From NCBI GenBank assembly GCA_014376785.1, contig JACMQW010000046.1, forward strand, positions 1 through 33,396: a stretch of DNA of 33,396 nt, given 5' to 3'. Numbering within the stretch: position 1 is the stretch's first letter; every line of letters begins with the position of its first letter. Origin of the DNA: Oligoflexia bacterium. Lineage in GTDB: Bacteria; Bdellovibrionota; UBA1018. The position numbers and the translations under genes were made by a program. Positions 30,987 through 33,396 of this stretch are shown here, piece by piece. The notes under the pieces were generated by a model. It saw nothing but the letters and a program-made list of their open reading frames with translations. It had not been told where the DNA came from and searched no databases.

Positions 30987-31943
30987 ATGAATCGAAACTA
31001 TGCTCTCGAGTTCGTTCGTGTCACCGAAGCAGCCGCATTGGCTTCCGCTCGTTTAATGGGACGGGGAGACGAGAAAGCGGCGGATCATGAAGCGGTCGAA
31101 GCGATGCGCATGGCTCTGAACACGATCGAGTTCGACGGAAGAGTCGTGATCGGAGAAGGAGAGCGCGACGAAGCGCCGATGCTCTACATCGGTGAAAAGG
31201 TTGGGAAAGGGACGGGTACCAAACTCGACTTGGCACTCGACCCGCTCGAAGGCACGACGATATGTGCAGTGGGCGGGAATAACGCCCTTTCCGTGATCGC
31301 GATTGCGGAGAACGGAAATTTTCTCCACGCCCCTGATACCTACATGTGGAAAATCGCAGTCGGTCCTGATGCGAAGGGTTCGATCGATTTAAATCGCACG
31401 CCCCTCGAAAACTTGCATTCGATTGCCGCAGCGAAAAAAGTTTCGGTCGATCAGCTGACCGTGATCATTCTCGATCGTCCCCGTCACCAAGAGTTGATCG
31501 CGGATGTGCGCGCAGCCGGGGCTCGGATTTGGCTCATCGGCGATGGGGACGTTTCGGCTGCAATTGCCACCGCGCGCCCCGGAAGCGGCGTGGATGTTCT
31601 GATGGGTTCGGGTGGGGCGCCCGAGGGTGTGATCGCTGCGGCCGCTTTGCGCTGTCTGGGGGGCGATTTTCAGGGGCGACTCATTTTTAGAAATGACGCA
31701 GAAAAGGCGCGCGCGCGTCCGATGGGAATCACCGATTTCGATAAAATCTATAAGATGGAAGACCTAGCCCGCGGGAATGTCATGTTCTGCGCCACGGGAG
31801 TGACTCAGGGGCCATTTTTAAATGGCGTCCGGTTCGTGAAGGGTGGGGCGTTTACCCACTCGATCGTCATGCGTTCTGAAACCGGAACGATTCGCCACAT
31901 CGAAGCCGAACACCGCTTCGAAACCAAACCGAATTATAAGTAA
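30987..31943 (+). CDS. glpX: Fructose-1,6-bisphosphatase class II
   Basis: The enzyme hydrolyses fructose-1,6-bisphosphate to fructose-6-phosphate in gluconeogenesis and needs divalent metal. The 318-residue protein keeps metal and catalytic residues at the E. coli GlpX positions: D33, E57 (VIGEGERDEAPM), D85 and E88 (LDPLEGTT), and E213 (GGAPEG). The GRxxx-like FRNDAEKARARPMG and FCATGVTQGPFLNGV blocks complete the family pattern. AGAGGA precedes ATG 30987. It is the first gene of a three-gene unit: the SRPBCC gene starts 12 bases after its stop. In some bacteria GlpX also acts on sedoheptulose bisphosphate; no Calvin-cycle gene is here. Confidence 0.97.
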   Translation: MNRNYALEFVRVTEAAALASARLMGRGDEKAADHEAVEAMRMALNTIEFDGRVVIGEGERDEAPMLYIGEKVGKGTGTKLDLALDPLEGTTICAVGGNNALSVIAIAENGNFLHAPDTYMWKIAVGPDAKGSIDLNRTPLENLHSIAAAKKVSVDQLTVIILDRPRHQELIADVRAAGARIWLIGDGDVSAAIATARPGSGVDVLMGSGGAPEGVIAAAALRCLGGDFQGRLIFRNDAEKARARPMGITDFDKIYKMEDLARGNVMFCATGVTQGPFLNGVRFVKGGAFTHSIVMRSETGTIRHIEAEHRFETKPNYK

Positions 31944-31955
31944 AGGAAACCACCC

Positions 31956-32390
31956 ATGGCCACCGCAACCTTAACGAAGGTGCTCGATATTCCCCGCGAT
32001 AAACTTTTTGCCGCGATTGCAAAATTTGAGGATTACCCCCAGTTCGTCACCGGAGTGAAGAAAACTGAAGTTGAGCGAAAGGCGCCGGGCCATGCCCGAG
32101 TGAAATATTTTGTGAATATGCTCGGAAAAGACCTTTGGTACCTGCTTGAGCACACCGAAGATGCGGCCAGCGGCGACCTCACATGGAAGTTGATCGAATC
32201 CGACTTGCTGAAGAAAGACAGCGGCACATGGAAGCTTCGCGATGCGGGCGAAGGAAAAACTGAAGTCACGTACACGATCGATATCGAATTTAAAATTTGG
32301 ATTCCGGGTCCCATTTTGAAAGGTCTTACGACGACTACGCTCCCGACTCTGATCGGTGAGTACGAGAAGCGCGCAAAGGCGGTGGGCTAA
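31956..32390 (+). CDS. SRPBCC-superfamily (COQ10/polyketide-cyclase-like) lipid-binding protein
   Basis: The 144-residue protein has the START/Bet v1-like pattern: LTKVLDIPRDKLFAAIAKFE at the start, DYPQFVTGVKKTEV typical of COQ10-type proteins, alternating strands (VKYFVNMLGKDLWYLLEHTE, GKTEVTYTIDIEF) and a last long helix (TLPTLIGEYEKRAKAV). Such proteins hold hydrophobic ligands such as quinones in a deep pocket. AAGGAAA precedes the ATG. It lies between glpX and a small acidic-N-terminus protein, whose ATG overlaps its stop by one base. The ligand is unknown. Confidence 0.85.
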   Translation: MATATLTKVLDIPRDKLFAAIAKFEDYPQFVTGVKKTEVERKAPGHARVKYFVNMLGKDLWYLLEHTEDAASGDLTWKLIESDLLKKDSGTWKLRDAGEGKTEVTYTIDIEFKIWIPGPILKGLTTTTLPTLIGEYEKRAKAVG

Positions 32391-32773
32391 TGAGTGACGT
32401 GAACGAGAGAGATGGCGACGAAGCTCCCGAATCCGATTCTCATGAATCCAAGCTCGGAACAAAGGCCGGCGATTTACTTAAAAAAGCAATTACGGTGGGC
32501 ATCGGTGCTGCTTTTCTGACCGAGGAAAGCATTCGTGCCGTGGTTGGCGAAATGAAACTGCCAAAGGAATTGGTCGCGAATCTCCTCTCGCAGGCGAATT
32601 CCACTCGTTCGGAGTTTCTCGGGAAATTTTCGCATGAAGTTCTCGAGAGAATCCAATCACGCATTAATCCAGTCGACTTGATCACGGAAGTCCTTCGGAA
32701 AAACGATTTCGAATTGACGATCAAGATCAAAGTGAAGCCAAAGAGCGAAGATAAAGCGAAAGGCGAAGAGTAA
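32390..32773 (+). CDS. Small conserved-looking helical protein of unknown function
   Basis: The product is 127 residues without a signal peptide. An acidic N-terminus (NERDGDEAPESDSHESK) is followed by a short hydrophobic stretch (LLKKAITVGIGAAFL), then amphipathic helices (ESIRAVVGEMKLPKELVANL, RSEFLGKFSHEVLERIQSRI) and a beta-like basic end (NDFELTIKIKVKPKSED). The arrangement recalls phasin-like or membrane-edge proteins, but no family can be named. Its ATG overlaps the SRPBCC stop (TAATG), so it is the last gene of the glpX unit, and a terminator hairpin spans its stop codon. Confidence 0.7.
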   Translation: MSDVNERDGDEAPESDSHESKLGTKAGDLLKKAITVGIGAAFLTEESIRAVVGEMKLPKELVANLLSQANSTRSEFLGKFSHEVLERIQSRINPVDLITEVLRKNDFELTIKIKVKPKSEDKAKGEE

Positions 32774-32786
32774 ACTCTCCGCCTTT
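32759..32786 (+). terminator. Terminator hairpin overlapping the stop codon
   Basis: aaaggcgaagag (32759-32770) pairs with ctctccgccttt (32775-32786), with one mismatch, around taaa, which holds the stop. A T-containing stretch follows (ccaatttt). It ends the glpX unit. Confidence 0.65.
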
Positions 32787-32828
32787 CCAATTTTGGCGAA
32801 TTTTCGGATTCAGATCACCGAGCGTCCA

Positions 32829-33396
32829 TTAGCGTCGATCCAGAGAGCCCCGGGCGCCGAAATAATCGGTCATCATGTCGGAGCGCTCGACCGTCGTGTG
32901 TCCGATCGTTTTTGCGGCATCCTCCAGACCCTGAAGCAGGATCTTAAGACGCTTATCTGAATTTTCTTTCAGACGATTTCGAATCGCCGCCGCTTGTTTC
33001 ACGTCGAATTTCTCAGCGGTGAGATTTTTCACGTAGAGGGCTCGAAGCTTTAAAGACTCGTCTACTCCCGCATCGAGATCACGGCGCAAGCGAGCCCCCA
33101 CTTCGAGGATTTTCGATTTCTCGTCTGCGCTGAGAACCGTCGACGCCCGGATTTCTGCATCGGCCGTTGCCCGGAAGTTCTCTGCAGAACTCGGAGTGGC
33201 TTCCGCTTGTAAGGCCTTGTCCAGTTTATGATTTTCTGCGGTGTGCGCGCAGCTGAGCGTCCCTAGCGCAGCGAAGAGCAAGGCACCAGTGAAGCGACCA
33301 GTGAAGCGACCAGTGAAGCGACCAGTGAAGCGACCAGTGAAGCGACCAGTGAAGCGACCAGTGAAGCGACCAGTGAAGCGACCAGTGAAGCGACCA
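32829..33396 (-). CDS. Lipoprotein with repeat-derived N-terminus (5' end outside window)
   Basis: The stop is at 32829-32831 and the frame is open to the window edge. Reading back, the mature part (about 140 residues) starts at a lipobox-like GTLSCAHTAEN, so the Cys would be lipidated after cleavage. Before it lies a hydrophobic core (GALLFAALGTLSC), then nine copies of a 12-base unit that read Arg-Phe-Thr-Gly repeatedly. A TTG at 33281 could start translation, but would leave a signal peptide without its basic part. So the true start is probably within or beyond the repeat. The mature part is helical (ADEKSKILEVGARLRRDLDAGV ...) and of unknown function. Confidence 0.65.
   Translation of the reverse strand, partial: GRFTGRFTGRFTGRFTGRFTGRFTGRFTGRFTGRFTGALLFAALGTLSCAHTAENHKLDKALQAEATPSSAENFRATADAEIRASTVLSADEKSKILEVGARLRRDLDAGVDESLKLRALYVKNLTAEKFDVKQAAAIRNRLKENSDKRLKILLQGLEDAAKTIGHTTVERSDMMTDYFGARGSLDRR
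33286..33396. repeat. 12-bp tandem repeat, nine copies, running off the window
   Basis: The unit ccagtgaagcga repeats perfectly from 33286 to 33393, plus three bases to the edge. On the minus strand it reads Thr-Gly-Arg-Phe in frame with the lipoprotein. Twelve bases keep the frame, so copy number can change without breaking the gene. The array ending at the window edge may also mark an assembly break. Confidence 0.95.

Noticed and set aside
33286-33396. A CRISPR or satellite reading of the 12-base array.
   Set aside because: There are no spacers, the unit is perfect and in frame with a lipoprotein; a coding tandem repeat or an assembly edge explains it better.

Overview
The window is about 33 kb of a Gram-negative chromosome. 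OmpA-type and other beta-barrel outer-membrane proteins, a lipoprotein and many Sec-exported proteins imply two membranes. The base composition is roughly balanced. The many exported orphan proteins next to ordinary housekeeping genes recall Bdellovibrionota and other deep-branching relatives of the Proteobacteria. That placement is an inference from gene content; no marker here fixes the taxon.

Layout. 1-2169: the tail of an unknown gene, a secreted orphan and a pentapeptide-repeat protein. 2299-2514: tRNA-Val(GAC) with its promoter and terminator. 2515-4877: a scar of mobile DNA, made of a signal-peptide ORF fragment, a decayed IS256-family transposase, a complete IS3-family (IS2-like) element with a programmed frameshift site, and the last 41 codons of hisE. 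5069-8196: two secreted unknowns, one of 854 residues. 8357-12675: a soluble PAS histidine kinase, an OmpA-like protein coupled to a DUF1853-like gene, a secreted lysine-rich protein and GreB. 12688-19545: secreted unknowns, serine acetyltransferase with a small barrel protein, a possible clan-CD-type cysteine peptidase, a 2OG-Fe(II) oxygenase carrying a TonB-C/AgmX-like tail, and a PNPOx-like flavoprotein. 19658-20354: tRNA-Leu(UAA) followed by a start-less barrel fragment. 20499-25965: a secreted unknown, the glutathione-dependent formaldehyde oxidation pair, a short-chain dehydrogenase with a membrane protein, and an alpha/beta hydrolase. 25994-29803: hairpin repeats, a secreted unknown, TyrRS, a small exported protein and a cobalamin adenosyltransferase. 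29877-32786: tRNA-Gly(GCC), PgsA, and a GlpX/SRPBCC/small-protein operon. 32829-33396: a lipoprotein gene whose 5' part is a 12-bp tandem repeat running off the window.

How the genes work together. The clearest pathway is formaldehyde detoxification: S-(hydroxymethyl)glutathione dehydrogenase and S-formylglutathione hydrolase overlap by four bases. Other links are translational: DUF1853 into OmpA (ATGA), serine acetyltransferase into a barrel protein (TGATG), and GlpX with an SRPBCC protein and a small acidic protein. Most remaining genes are single units.

I found no CRISPR array, defence island, prophage or secondary-metabolite cluster. The best candidates for new biology are the oxygenase with the TonB-C-like tail (18039-18980), the peptidase-like exported protein (15347-16948), the repeat-expanded lipoprotein N-terminus (33286-33396), the hairpin repeats that supply a gene's stop codon (25994-26080), and several genes that look leaderless.
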